Shown in pieces: positions 51,001-61,947 of a DNA stretch of 64,000 nucleotides (position 1 is the stretch's first letter; the number at the start of each line of letters is the position of its first letter). Under the pieces are notes generated by a model, which was not told where the DNA came from, ran no database searches, and saw only the letters and a list, made by a program, of their open reading frames with translations. Source of the DNA: Eretmocerus hayati (Eukaryota; Arthropoda; Insecta; Hymenoptera; Aphelinidae); contig CM056742.1 of assembly GCA_029851415.1 (NCBI GenBank), forward strand, positions 157,919,121-157,983,120, read 5' to 3'. Made by a program: the position numbers and the translations under genes.

Positions 51001-54000
51001 TGTGCTCATTCCGTGCTCCCCTCTCCTGATTTCTTGAACAATTACAGCAATTGATCACTCCCTGAGCTTCTCAAATAAAAGCAGGCCCTGCCTGCACGTG
51101 ACGAGTCCACCAAAACCGTCACAACTGAGGCCAAAGGTTAACATTTCTTTGAATATCTCTGAAAAAAGCTGAGAAAGGTCGAGGAAGAAAAAGTTCGTCA
51201 ATAAATCGTCCTTTATAGAAAGTTGACTGGTGTCAGTGTAATTTGATTGATTTTTAGGGTGAATTGGCACTTGATCCACTTATGTTCATTATCAAAGAGG
51301 TAGCTAATATGTTTTATCCTTAATAGCTTGTTTCTAATAATCATAATGATGATCACTATCTATCAATATTATATTGAAATTAGATTGATTATGAGGATTA
51401 TTGATTGCGAGGACAAACTGCGGTACGCAGAATGAATGACAATCAATCCTCTTCATCCATGTGTTGTATTGGGATCTGGTGAAGTATTTGCCAGAAGGTA
51501 ATTTATCATCACATAAGGGGTACCATTTATTTGGGATCTCCGTGATTAATCAAAATTCGTCAGAAATGTTTCAATTTTACCATGATTGGGGCCGTTTTGC
51601 TCAGTTTGATCTCGGCATTGGATGACAATTTTAAGTCAACGTTGAACTGCTCCTGGATATCAAACAAATGACCCCGTTCTTGGTCATGATCTACTTCGAA
51701 ATTTGTATACTGGCAGAATTCATATCGTCAGGTAAATAATACTCACGTGTACTATGAGTAAAACTCACTGTCCTACTTGATTAGACTAACGAGATACCTT
51801 TGGTTGCGTAGGTGAATTTTGAAAATTTTTCCGCAATTTGAGAATCATTTTTGATCGACATTTTGTTGAACCATCAAATTTCGAATTCCAAATGGCCAAA
51901 TATGTCATCAGAATCGCCTATGAAGCTTTTTGAAACTGACAAAGAGTTTGAGCGCCAGAAAGAAATATCTGTAAGAAATCGGCACCAATAGTATTTAGGT
52001 AGACTCTACTCTATCAAAGTAGACCGATCTATAAATATATTCGATGGAGAGATGAGGTCTATTCTATACATCGAGTGACTATATATGATTGTGCGAATGA
52101 TATCGGATTGCGTCGGTGCTACGAGATTCTCTAATCCCACGTTCAAATATGTTCAACCATATTCAATTGAAGTAAATTATTCAACAGAGCTTGGTTGAAA
52201 AATGGCCAACGTTTTTCTAATGATACATTACCTATTACACTCCAATTAGGATTACCATTCCATGATTCTGAATGACAAACAGTTTTACAGCGAAAGAAAA
52301 GGTTCACTTCGAGATCATAATGCGTTCAAATTCATTGCTTAGTTATCAACAAAATTGCAGTCCCAAGAGAAAATCTTGGGTAGGATTACCAGGTGTTCTT
52401 GCAAAACTAACCCTCAGAGCTACAATTACCACCTGGAGTCCAAGGATCTTCGAGATAATCGCGAAGATTTAGAGGACCCCTCCTTCCCTTTACAATGGTC
52501 TAACATAAATCCCTTCGCAATCTCCACGCTGTAATCACTGAAACTCATTCACAATTCATCTGCAAGGATATCTTATCAAAATTACTAGACTCTATTCCCT
52601 GCGTATTCTGCTGATGTGAGAAAGAAAATTTGGAATGTTTTGTCTAGGATTATGTAATCATAACTATATCTTTCTTCTCCAGGTAAGCTATAGTCTACGA
52701 GTATCATGTGACGTCTCAAAAAGAACATGCTTGAGGGGTGAGGGGTGAGTTTTGTGATCAATCTTCTCAGAGCAGCCTATTATCTATCAATCACTTCATG
52801 GTGATCATTCTTACCTCGTCCATAGAACTGACTATCTCCTCATGACAAACTGCAGGAAATATACGATGTAGAACCATCGATATCTCGTCATCATTGTTGG
52901 GAATAATTTTGGTCATTCCATCATCCTCTATGATCGCAAATTCATCACAATCCTCACGCAGAACTTACAATATTGTCGTGATGACAAAGTAAATCCTGAC
53001 TACTCTACTTAATTTTTTCAATCAACGCCCTCTCATCGTCATTCTCTGAATCTTGCCAAATAGATTTAGGAGTATCTCTCGAACCGGATTGAAATAAAAA
53101 AGCGATAATTGTGATGTACCAAGTAATGGCAAACCTTTTAAATTTGGAAAGCTAGTGCTCTTGAATTCCCACAAGAGGATAATGTGAACCGACCAATTTT
53201 ATCCTCTTCTCACTCTCACCATTTCTTTCCCCCATCTTTTTCTCTCTTTCACTCATCCACCCTGCTTTCTTTTTTTCTACTGTCTATCTCTGACGTATAT
53301 AGCTTTAAGTACTATATATATTTAGTCTTCGTCTCGGACGACGACGAGAACGCACAATGGTGAGAGCGACTTTGCAGAAAAGGTGGCTTCCGAAAGAAGA
53401 GTGGGAGTATATAGTTAAGAGCTGAGGGTCTGCAAATGGATCTTGCCATCCACTCTTGAACTGGAAATGAACGGAATAGCTGCTAAGCGAAAAAGGGGTT
53501 TTCTTTCTTTGATCGAGCCACTAAAGAGCCAGATAGAAGTTACCAGAGCATTTTTCAACCTGGCCTAGTAGTATTACTTCTCTTCTCAACGTTCTTTACG
53601 AGTTATGATGGATTATTTGTCGACAAATTATCTCACTTCCCGATAAATGTTTGAGGTTGTTATTGAATTTCAAGGACTTTCACTTACAATGAGCAAAATG
53701 TCTACAAGTGATAAGAACTCAATAGTTTCAAGGCTATCTTGTTCCAATATCACTGAAAATAGAGATTTTTGACAAGCTAGGTTCAGAAAATATCCATTAC
53801 ATATCTTGCATGGGATATTCTACCATTGCGTTCGTTCAGATTGATACCTTGGTCGTTCTTCAAACTGTTGATATCTTAGATGTCTAGAAGTATTTGGTTC
53901 ACATACTTCTGATTAAGGATGAGGCTTCGAAATCTCGGATATTGTTGATGGATATTTGTTCATGCTGATATCTCCAACATGATTGTGATGAAAAAAGAAT

Positions 54001-56740
54001 AATTGAGATGATCGATAAGATTCTTATCGGAAAATTTTTCATTGCTCCAACCTCAAATATTCAGCTCTGAGCATTGATCGATTATTTGAATCATCGATCT
54101 TCATGTTTTTGATTATGCTGTTGGAGAAAATTGAGGTTATTATGAGCCTAAAATCGTGTAAACTGAGGATGAGAATCAAAGATAGTGGCAGCATAAAGAG
54201 ACACCGCGTGCAGCTTTACCGAAAAAAGTGAGTGCTTCGGAAAGCCCTCGCTAAACTCGAAAGACTTGTTCATGCACATAGGATATATCTGGAGCTTAGT
54301 GCTACAAGCTCTTCTGCTATCAGTTCTTGAGCATGGTTCACTCAAAGTAAGATATTCATATGTAACGCGAATGAATATTCAATCCTCTACGTTCACCAAA
54401 TCGACCCTTTCTGATATTCAAATCACTATTTCGACTAGATATCTCACTCGTTAGGACATCCCTTCTCAGAGTGACTTTTGACCGTCTGATTCCTATTCAG
54501 ATTCTGTCCACTATCTGGATAGGTTATGTCAGTGCAGAGTTGGAATTACATTGAAGTCGGGAATTTCAATTCATCGCTGGTCATCACCCGGTGGAGTGAG
54601 AAAAAAAATAGCTAGCTTCATTTTGGCTGCAATGGACTGTCTTTGCCTTGCACTGAAATGGTCAAACACTGGAAAAAATCGAGAATTCAGAGTTGAACAA
54701 ATTTTGCTTGTCTTTTGTGAGATTCTGACTAACAATAAATCAGGATCCGTCTCGTCTTCGTTCTGTTACATCAAAAAAATCATGATAATCATGATCACTA
54801 ATATATCTTTAAGATGAGAATTTCTCTGAGTCCCTTAGCTTGTTGAAGATCAAAGCGTATCGTGAGTCAAATTGAGCCGAATTGAGCAAACGTAATCAAT
54901 TATGTAGTACTGATGGTTAAGCCGAATCATTTCATCAGCTCACATAAGCCTTACTGCAATGAGGATATTCATTCAATCCTTAGGTGCGCCTTGGCCATAT
55001 GATAAGGTTTCTGGTTCAATTGTTGATTATAGATGAATAAGATCCATGAAATGTCGGTATTGTATTCTCGTGGACAGATCCGCGGCAAACATCAATAAAG
55101 CCAATACTGAAGAACAAATCAACGATTTGGCCTTCACTGAGAGTTTCTTTCAAAGGCGGAAATCTTGCCAATTTGTGTTTAGATTTATACTTTTTGTGTT
55201 TTGGACACAAGTGATTCCAAACACTGGTCGAAACCAGATAATAGGCTTTGGTGAGAATATTTCAATTCAGTCTATGTCTCCGGGAGATTATTTTGTAGGC
55301 CTGATGTCTTAAAAATGAATTCGATGCGATGTGCAATTTTGCAAGAATCCCCTCGCTGAGGGAGTGAAATAGATCATGAAATCTATTGCTCCAGTATCTC
55401 AATTCCACTCCGTGTTTGCTGAACGCTACTCAGAGATATGAAACCAATTTCAATCCTTCTATCCTTGGCATGTGATCATGAAATTTCTAACGCTGATTGG
55501 TTTTCTCTGGTTCGTCAATCACGTACGAGATGAGATATCAGTTTTGACTAATTCCCATTTCAAGCTCAACCAAATTGAAAATGCACAGATACAGAGAAAC
55601 GATACGATGTCGAATCTGATTGGTAGAAGATAAGACAATCTCGTATCTCATTGAAATGCGATTAATCATAGCTCGTTTATATGGATAGTGAGTAGTATGT
55701 CGCATCAGTTTTGAGGCTTGCTGCAAACTCGTGCTCTCTCTCTATCACACACTTTAGACGCCATCAATTTCACCGGCCTTAGCATATCTCCCGAGAACAT
55801 GCGGATGTGATCGATTGTCCTCAAGCTTGGCATCAGAGAATCTGGCAAGCACACGTGGGACTACATGGGACTCGATTCCTTGGAGAACGTTGTCGTTAAT
55901 ATATGTGTGTATATTTGTGTGTCCTTTGGTTGCTGATCTTGACGGCCTTTGACGTCACCTCATGAATGTGTAAAGTAAGCGGCATCTGCTCAAGAGGCTG
56001 GTACGATATGGATTGTCAGCGGCTTCGTGATGAGCTATGCTAAATCTCTAGCTGCTTGCATATTGCAAACTTCCTCCAAAGTACACAGACTACGAGAGAA
56101 CAAGTACGCAAACTATATATATATATATAACAACATCTTGTAAAAATTCAACAAGGAGAAGGTGTTTGTTTGTTGGAAACTCGATTTCGAGGTGTACTAA
56201 GTCTTGAGACTGTGCTTGATCCGGTTATTACAGAAAGTTATCTGATGTACCATCATCTTTCAGAGTTCACAAAAGGACTTTGTAAGCAGATCAACTTTTT
56301 CTTTGCAGATTTCATGTTGAGTTTGCATTCAACCATTCATTGAAGTCATCTCTAAATAAATACACAGTATGAACTGATCTCGGACTATTGTTTCCTCCTG
56401 GATCAGCCTTTATAGAGAAACAAGAATAATCAAACGACTCATCACAACCGGAGTGTTAATGTTCCATTGATAACTAACGTTATTGACTCACTCAACTCCG
56501 CATGTTTGGCCTGTAAATATTCCTGATGAGTCATGGGCATCTGAAATGCTCTTGTAGCTCGAAGATGATTTTTGTGAAATGATGATAGATCATCAATTGA
56601 CGGTGTTGAGGAGAGGATTCTCATAAAGCTCGTAGGAATGGCATTCCGTTGAACTGGTGTCACTAATAGCTATAACTCCTCACCCGCCCGACCATCAACC
56701 TATCCATCTACCGAATCTTTACCGCCTCTACCCATAATCA
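48090..56740. other. Long non-coding stretch
   Basis: No gene, RNA gene or clear mobile element found in 8.6 kb. Short TA runs occur (about 56116-56130). A locally GC/CpG-richer section lies at about 49.9-50.9 kb but holds no convincing exon. The open frames on both strands are short and featureless. Confidence 0.45.
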
Positions 56741-56754
56741 CATGGCTACGTATT

Positions 56755-57274
56755 ATATTTCAGCCAGTCTAGCCCAGCTCAGCCCAGCCCAGCTCAGCCT
56801 TGACCAAACCATCTCACATCGTTTCAGACCTTCCCATACCGACCAAAACCAGTCCATATCATTCCAGACCATTTCACACTGTACCGGACTATACCAGACG
56901 TACCAGACCATTTCAGATTGTCTCAATTCACCCACATGAATCTAGGCGGTCTTAGACCGTCCCAAACTAATCCATAACACAGTTGACCACCCCAAACCAT
57001 TCCAGCTTGTACCAGGCGGTATCAGTTCATACAAGACCGTCCCGAACCACCAAAACGTCCCAGACCACTCCAGATCTTCTCTGACCGTATGAGAAGGTCC
57101 CAGACCAGATTGTGCCAGACCGTTCCAAAGCGTCTCGGACGATCCCGGACCGTTCCAAACAATCCCAGACCGGGTCAGAACGTCTTAGATCCTAACAGAC
57201 CTTTCCAGCCCATTTCAGAACGTTGTAAATCGTCCCAGACCATCTTAGACCATCCCAGATCGTTCCAAAACATT
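56755..57274. repeat. Degenerate ~10-bp-unit tandem repeat block (CCCAGACCRT type), left part
   Basis: CCAGACC/CCAGCTCAG-type units such as TTCCAGACCATTTC and GTCCCAGACCACTCCAGA recur about every 10 bases with strong drift. The pattern resembles the block at 44985-45936. It is cut by the TTAA element that follows and appears to resume after it. Confidence 0.7.
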
Positions 57275-57310
57275 TTAAGGGGATGGCGTATACCGGCCGA
57301 AATTCGTCTG

Positions 57311-57645
57311 CTAAATTACCACAAAATCGTATTTAAAGAACTAGGGCTCTAAAATCCATCGAATCGATCCCAAATTTTCCACAGAGTTAGAAGATTCTCG
57401 TGAAAATGGCGGAAAGTCAGTGATTTCCTTGGAAAAGATCTGTGTCAGTCAAAAACTGTCTTGAATGTCGAAACTCTTTGAGGTTAGGCTACTATTATAC
57501 TCACAGTGTAGGCTTCCTGTGAGCTGGATTACCCCACGAGGGACTTTCCACCAATCCTACGGGGATCTTCTAACTCTGTGAAAAATTTGGGATTGATTCG
57601 ATAAGTTTTGGAGCCGTAGTTCTATAAATACGAGTTCGGGGTAAT
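57311..57645. repeat. Foldback section, arms ~105 bp
   Basis: 57311-57418 (AATCGATCCCAAATTTTCC, then ACAGAGTTAGAAGAT) is the imperfect reverse complement of 57541-57645 (ATCTTCTAACTCTGT, then AAAAATTTGGGATTGATTCG). It lies just inside the left end of the TTAA element and may be a separate nested MITE or part of that element. Confidence 0.75.
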
Positions 57646-58849
57646 GCGAGTAAGATTCTGTATCGCGAAGTTGAGAACTGCATTTTATAAGTTGGCAGCA
57701 TTGACGTGGTCTCTTGTTTTGATGTCGGCTGCTAGCAGACGTTCGCAAAGCGCGTGCTGTTGTGTGTGCTGTTGCTCGCATGCTTGCTTTTTTCGGTATA
57801 CCACAAATCCTCGTAGTCGGCGTTTTGCGAGGAAATCGTGGCTTCCTGGTGGAGATGAGAGTGTCCAGGTCGTGTGAAAGTGTGTCAGCTATGAGTGTTT
57901 TGTGCTGTGCTGAGTGTGCTACTGCACAATCGCAAATGCTCGCATCCTGCGGGTGGGATAGGATGCACCTGGGCTACTACCGTGGCTACCTCCTTTGACA
58001 TGGCTTTGTTATTCTCTGAAATAACAAAAATTTGGTCCTAGACCATAAAAAAATTGTCATGACGGAGGAGTGCGATATCTTTTGGAAGCTAGTGAGACCA
58101 AGAGAAAGCTGCTGTTTGTGTATTTGTAGCGTGAGTGATGTTTTATTACATCATGTTTTTCCCATCTTGCATGCGTTTGCGGTTGCCAGTTCTTAGATAT
58201 CCCCCCAAATATTCATTGAGAGAAGTTTTGGAGGAGTTTTTGGATTCAAAATGATATGATAAGTATGGAATATTGTATGCAAGTGGAATGGAGTAGAATA
58301 GTTGTCTAGAAGTTATTTTAGTTGACTTGCTGAATATCGTGGTTCAGAATCCGCAAGTAGCATCAACCTCGAACATTGCCTCTGACCTTGTTATTGGTCT
58401 CTAGTTGTTCAATCATCACCCCTGAGTCACCTAGAACTCTTAGAGAACTCCATTTCCCATTTTCACAGCTCCCAAGATGCATGATTAGCATGTACTCTTG
58501 GCGAGGAATCATGGAGTTGGATTTTTAATTGTGATCAGCAGTTCCTTAGACTTTCAGAAATAAGCTGAATTATCTTTCATATTGTAATGATATCATGGAT
58601 AGGAAACTATTTTGCTTGCTTTCTTATAACCAGACAATTGCAGCGACATGTTATATATTGTTGAAAAAGACCATGGGTCAATTGAATATCTGTCACCTCA
58701 ATTTCCCAGATTCTTGATGACGCACGACTATACTTATTGTTAGTTTCAATTCCTTCTTGAACCAGACAAGATAATTCAAGTTCATGAGACAAAAACTAAC
58801 AGCCCTCTAGAAGCTGTTCTATAGAATGATTGGTTTCCTCTCAATAATT

Positions 58850-59330
58850 GTTTATGTGAGTACTTGGTGTGCAAACTCTGATATCTTTTCATGCATGTAA
58901 ATTTGAATGCTTTTTAATGAATGAACGTGTTATCAAATAAGACAACTCAATTCATGTTGATGAACATGAACGCAGATGACTATTTACATGGAAGGATCAA
59001 CCTGCTGTCCAAGGAACAATCTATTTCCTTTTAATAATGATTCATGTGAGTACTTGGTGTGCGTACTTGGATATCTTTTTATGCATGTAAAATTGAATGC
59101 TTTTTGATGAATGTCCGTAACAACCAAATAAGACAATTCAATTCATGTTGATAAACATGAATGCAGATGACTATCTATATGGGAGGATCAACCTGCTGTC
59201 CGAGGAATAATCTATTTCCTCTCAATAATGGCTCATGTGAGTACTTGGTGTGCGAACTTGGATTTTTTTTATGCATGTGAATTTGCATGCTTTTATGTGT
59301 ATTTTCCAATGTGTGAATTGCATTGACGCT
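58850..59330. repeat. Tandem array, ~190-bp unit, about 2.5 copies
   Basis: GTGAGTACTTGGTGTGC starts units at 58856, 59046 and 59237. Within the units ATGCATGTAAA, AAGACAA.TCAATTCATGTTG and GGAGGATCAACCTGCTGTCC repeat. Divergence is a few percent to about ten percent by eye. Confidence 0.82.
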
Positions 59331-59354
59331 GATGAATACGAATGGAGATCACTA

Positions 59355-59825
59355 TCTATTTGGGAGGATCAACCTGCTATCCGATGAAGCTGTGGATGCA
59401 TCCTTGTTTCTGGGCATGAATTTTGGAATTGGCGATTGTTGAATCTCTAAAGGGATCTGTTTGGGTGAATCAACCTGCTACCCGATGAAGCTGTGGAAGC
59501 ATCCTTGTTTCTGGGCATGGATTTTGGAATTGACGGATGGTACAACCAAGGAGGATCTGTTTGGGAGAATCAACCTGCTTTCCAAGCGAGCTCTGGATCC
59601 ATTCATGTTTCTGAACATGAATTTTAGAATTGACGGATGGTGAATCTCTAAAAGGATCTGTTTGGGAGAACCAACCTGCTTCCCAAGGAAACTCTGGATC
59701 TATTTTTGTTTCTGAACATGAATTTAGGAATTGACAGACGGTGAATCTCAAGGAGGATCTGTTTGGGTTAATCAACCTGCTTTCCAAGGAAGCGCTGGAT
59801 TCACTCTTGTTTCTGAACATAAATT
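59355..59825. repeat. Tandem array, ~100-bp unit, about 4-5 copies
   Basis: GGATCTGTTTGGG recurs at 59453, 59553, 59654 and 59755, each followed by ATCAACCTGCTTTCC-like sequence, a GGAT(C/G)CAT segment and TTGTTTCTGAACATGAATTT. The first copy (from 59355) begins with TTTGGGAGGATCAACCTGCT, the same core as in the preceding 190-bp array, so the two arrays share a module. The frames through it are a by-product. Confidence 0.82.
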
Positions 59826-60287
59826 TTGGAACTCATGGCAAAAAAATTTTTTTTGCATCGATGGCAGATTTCAATAGATGGATCTTCTGCTTTTGATGAG
59901 GAATCCTGAATCACTAATTAGGAATCCCATTTTCGTTGAAAAATGAGTATACCCTTTTCGTTTACATAAATCTTTGAATTCATCTCGTTTTGGGAAAAAT
60001 GCTGTCTTATTTCCAAATCATCCACGTTTGTGATCGTGGATATATAGGATACAGGGGTATAAATGGTGGTTCCATTATGGTTTGACGAAATCTGGAATAT
60101 TTCCGAGTCGTTCGAGCTAGTATCCAAGTCGTCCACTCGCGCGCTAGAAAATCCGAGAGAAAATCAGTGCTGCCAACAACAAAAAACTACATTTGAAAAG
60201 CTCATTCTACGTGTCGCCATCTACACTTAGAATGAGCTACTAGTATGAGCCCGCCTGATAACCCAAGAGAGTACTACATCCCCTTAA

Positions 60288-60375
60288 ACCGGACCAAACC
60301 ATCCACCCAACCAATCACCTACCCACTCACTGACTAACTTATCCTCCTATCGACCCATTTATGACCAATTCGACC
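60288..60375. repeat. Degenerate ~10-bp-unit repeat, right part
   Basis: ACCGGACCAAACCATCCACC and following CCAACCAATCACC-like units continue the pattern seen left of the TTAA element. The fit is looser than on the left side. Confidence 0.45.
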
Positions 60376-60769
60376 AACTATTATACTTTCACGGGGGTGA
60401 AGACCCCTTCCACGTAGACAACCCAATAGGCTAGATCTGGACGGACAAATTTTGGCTGGATGTTAAATTATTGTGATGGGTGGTTAATTCAACTCTTGAC
60501 CATAGAAACATAAGAATCAAATGTTCGAAGCAATTTGATAACCAGTATTCTGGTTTCACTTTGATTTGTCTGCCATCAAATGTGCGAATGCCGATGTGGA
60601 AAAATTCCTATTTTGAGCCACTCATTCTGAAAATACCCTCGATAAGCGTTATTCTTCGTTTAATTGTTCAGAAAATCGAGAAACATTCGTTATGAATCAT
60701 ATTTGAGACATAAACCGGTTCGTCAGAATAATTACTAAGAAGATCCAATAAATTTAAAACAGTTCCAGT
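60376..60769. other. Non-coding stretch before the retrotransposon
   Basis: No feature recognised. A five-base target duplication for the retrotransposon would end at 60769 but cannot be checked without the 3' end. Confidence 0.4.
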
Positions 60770-60849
60770 TGACGTGGGCATACCCCCGCATTTAATTTTG
60801 ATCGCCGCGAATATATAATTTTTCCATTACTACGATCGTACGCTCTTCC

Positions 60850-61175
60850 AGCGTACGCACGGCATAGATCTTGTATCTACGGTTCCTAGAAATTTGACAT
60901 GAAAACTTTGTAACTGACATGACCCATTACTTTACCGTGAAAGTAACGCTTCTCCAACGTACGCCCCAGGTCGTAAAGTTTTCCGAGAAAAAGTCATTCA
61001 AAATATTTTGTAACTCGACAGTCACATTACATTAACAGAGAAGTAACGCTTATCCACCGTACCGATCAGGCCATAAAGTTTTCCAGGAAAAATACTAAAA
61101 ACCCTTGTAACTGGACAGCCCTATTACGACAACGGAAAAGTAACGCTCCCCCAACGTACGCGGCAGATCATAAAT
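60850..61175 (+). repeat. Three ~100-bp tandem repeats in U3
   Basis: AAGTAACGCT recurs at 60941, 61041 and 61138, each followed by a CCAACGTACG-like segment and CATAAAGTTTTCC or a variant, and preceded by TTGTAACTSGACA and an ATTAC motif. A fourth relic (CAGCGTACGCAC) lies upstream. By position these could be enhancer-like U3 repeats. Confidence 0.7.
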
Positions 61176-61310
61176 TCACTCTCATAAATCTTCGAATTAG
61201 TAAAACCCAGCAAATGTACGTCGCTCCGTACGGTTCTCACGCATTACATTCCCGCTAATGTAATGCGCCGCTCCCATTACGCGTACGCTTCTCAAGCGTA
61301 CGAACATGGG

Positions 61311-61317
61311 TATATAA
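61311..61317 (+). promoter_or_regulatory. LTR TATA box
   Basis: TATATAAGGC lies in U3. About 30 bases downstream GCTCAGTCTTC offers an initiator-like TCAGT near 61346, the probable transcription start and U3/R border. Confidence 0.65.
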
Positions 61318-61872
61318 GGCCGCGCTTCCCAAGCTCGGCAGCTCAGTCTTCTCCAGCTCGCCGTCGCGACGCTGTCTCCACGACACTTGGCCCAGCCGTG
61401 GCCCGACGCACCCGACTCAACGTGCCCCGCCGCGACCGTTCCAAGTTGCCCCGGTGGCATGAGTGACCAAGTGTGCGTAGTGTTTGTGTTTCGCACCTCG
61501 AGTACCGAGTCGCAATTGTGTCTTGAAACTGTGAGAATTATTCGAGTGCCTAACCCCGTTCCTACCCCGACGACGGCGTGAGCACGCCCACGCACCTGGA
61601 CCGGACGGATGGACCGTCCCAGCCAACGGCACAGACGTCCCAAGACCTACGTACCCCGCTCCGAAGAGGAGCACCGACGAGACCTCTACGGACTTCAACA
61701 GGCCAAACGCTTGGCGCTGCTCGGAGCGTTGAAAGCTGAGGCCTCAACTCAACAAAACAAGACTGCTCAACCCTCAACTATCTCGTCTCCGGCCAGCGAG
61801 ACGCGGGAGTGAAATTATTTTCATCCCCATTGACGAGGTTTCCCGTAAGCGGAATTCCGAGCCCCGTCAATT

Positions 61873-61891
61873 TGGCGCCCGACGTGGGGCC
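61873..61891 (+). other. Primer binding site, tRNA-Lys type
   Basis: TGGCGCCCGACGTGGGGCC begins three bases after the LTR end. It is complementary to the 3' end of an insect tRNA-Lys, whose usual site is TGGCGCCCAACGTGGGGC, with one difference. It would prime minus-strand DNA synthesis. Confidence 0.78.
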
Positions 61892-61947
61892 AACGAGGGA
61901 CTTTTTGGACTTCGTCGGCATCAGGAGATGCTAGGACCTGCGACCTG

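Larger units (their letters stand above)
57275..60287. mobile_element. TTAA-flanked non-autonomous element, ~3.0 kb (piggyBac-like)
   Basis: TTAA at 57275-57278 is followed by GGGGATGGCGTA. At the other end TACTACATCCCC is followed by TTAA at 60284-60287. TTAA duplication is the hallmark of piggyBac-type insertion. The terminal inverted repeats are short (GGGGATG, then two mismatches, then GTA). The flanks on both sides are the same degenerate repeat, which supports a single insertion. The interior has a foldback section, two tandem arrays and no transposase frame. Confidence 0.65.
60770..61869 (+). repeat. 5' LTR (~1.1 kb)
   Basis: The proposed LTR begins TGACGTGGGC and ends GAGCCCCGTCA. 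The ends show the usual TG...CA and a longer short inverted repeat TGACG/CGTCA. The primer site starts three bases after it. U3 contains three ~100-bp repeats and a TATA box. The start cannot be confirmed without the 3' copy. Confidence 0.68.

Noticed and set aside
57644..57998. Cys-rich frames inside the TTAA element as transposase
   Set aside because: No piggyBac domain or DDD motif; the frames are short and the Cys content comes from TGT/TGC-rich sequence.
889..60769. Further Rbp6 exons
   Set aside because: I looked for the expected RNP1 segment (RGFGF...F) and the second RRM by eye on the plus strand and found nothing convincing.
61197..61643. 148-codon antisense frame in the LTR
   Set aside because: It is a by-product of the GC-rich LTR promoter region; no domain.
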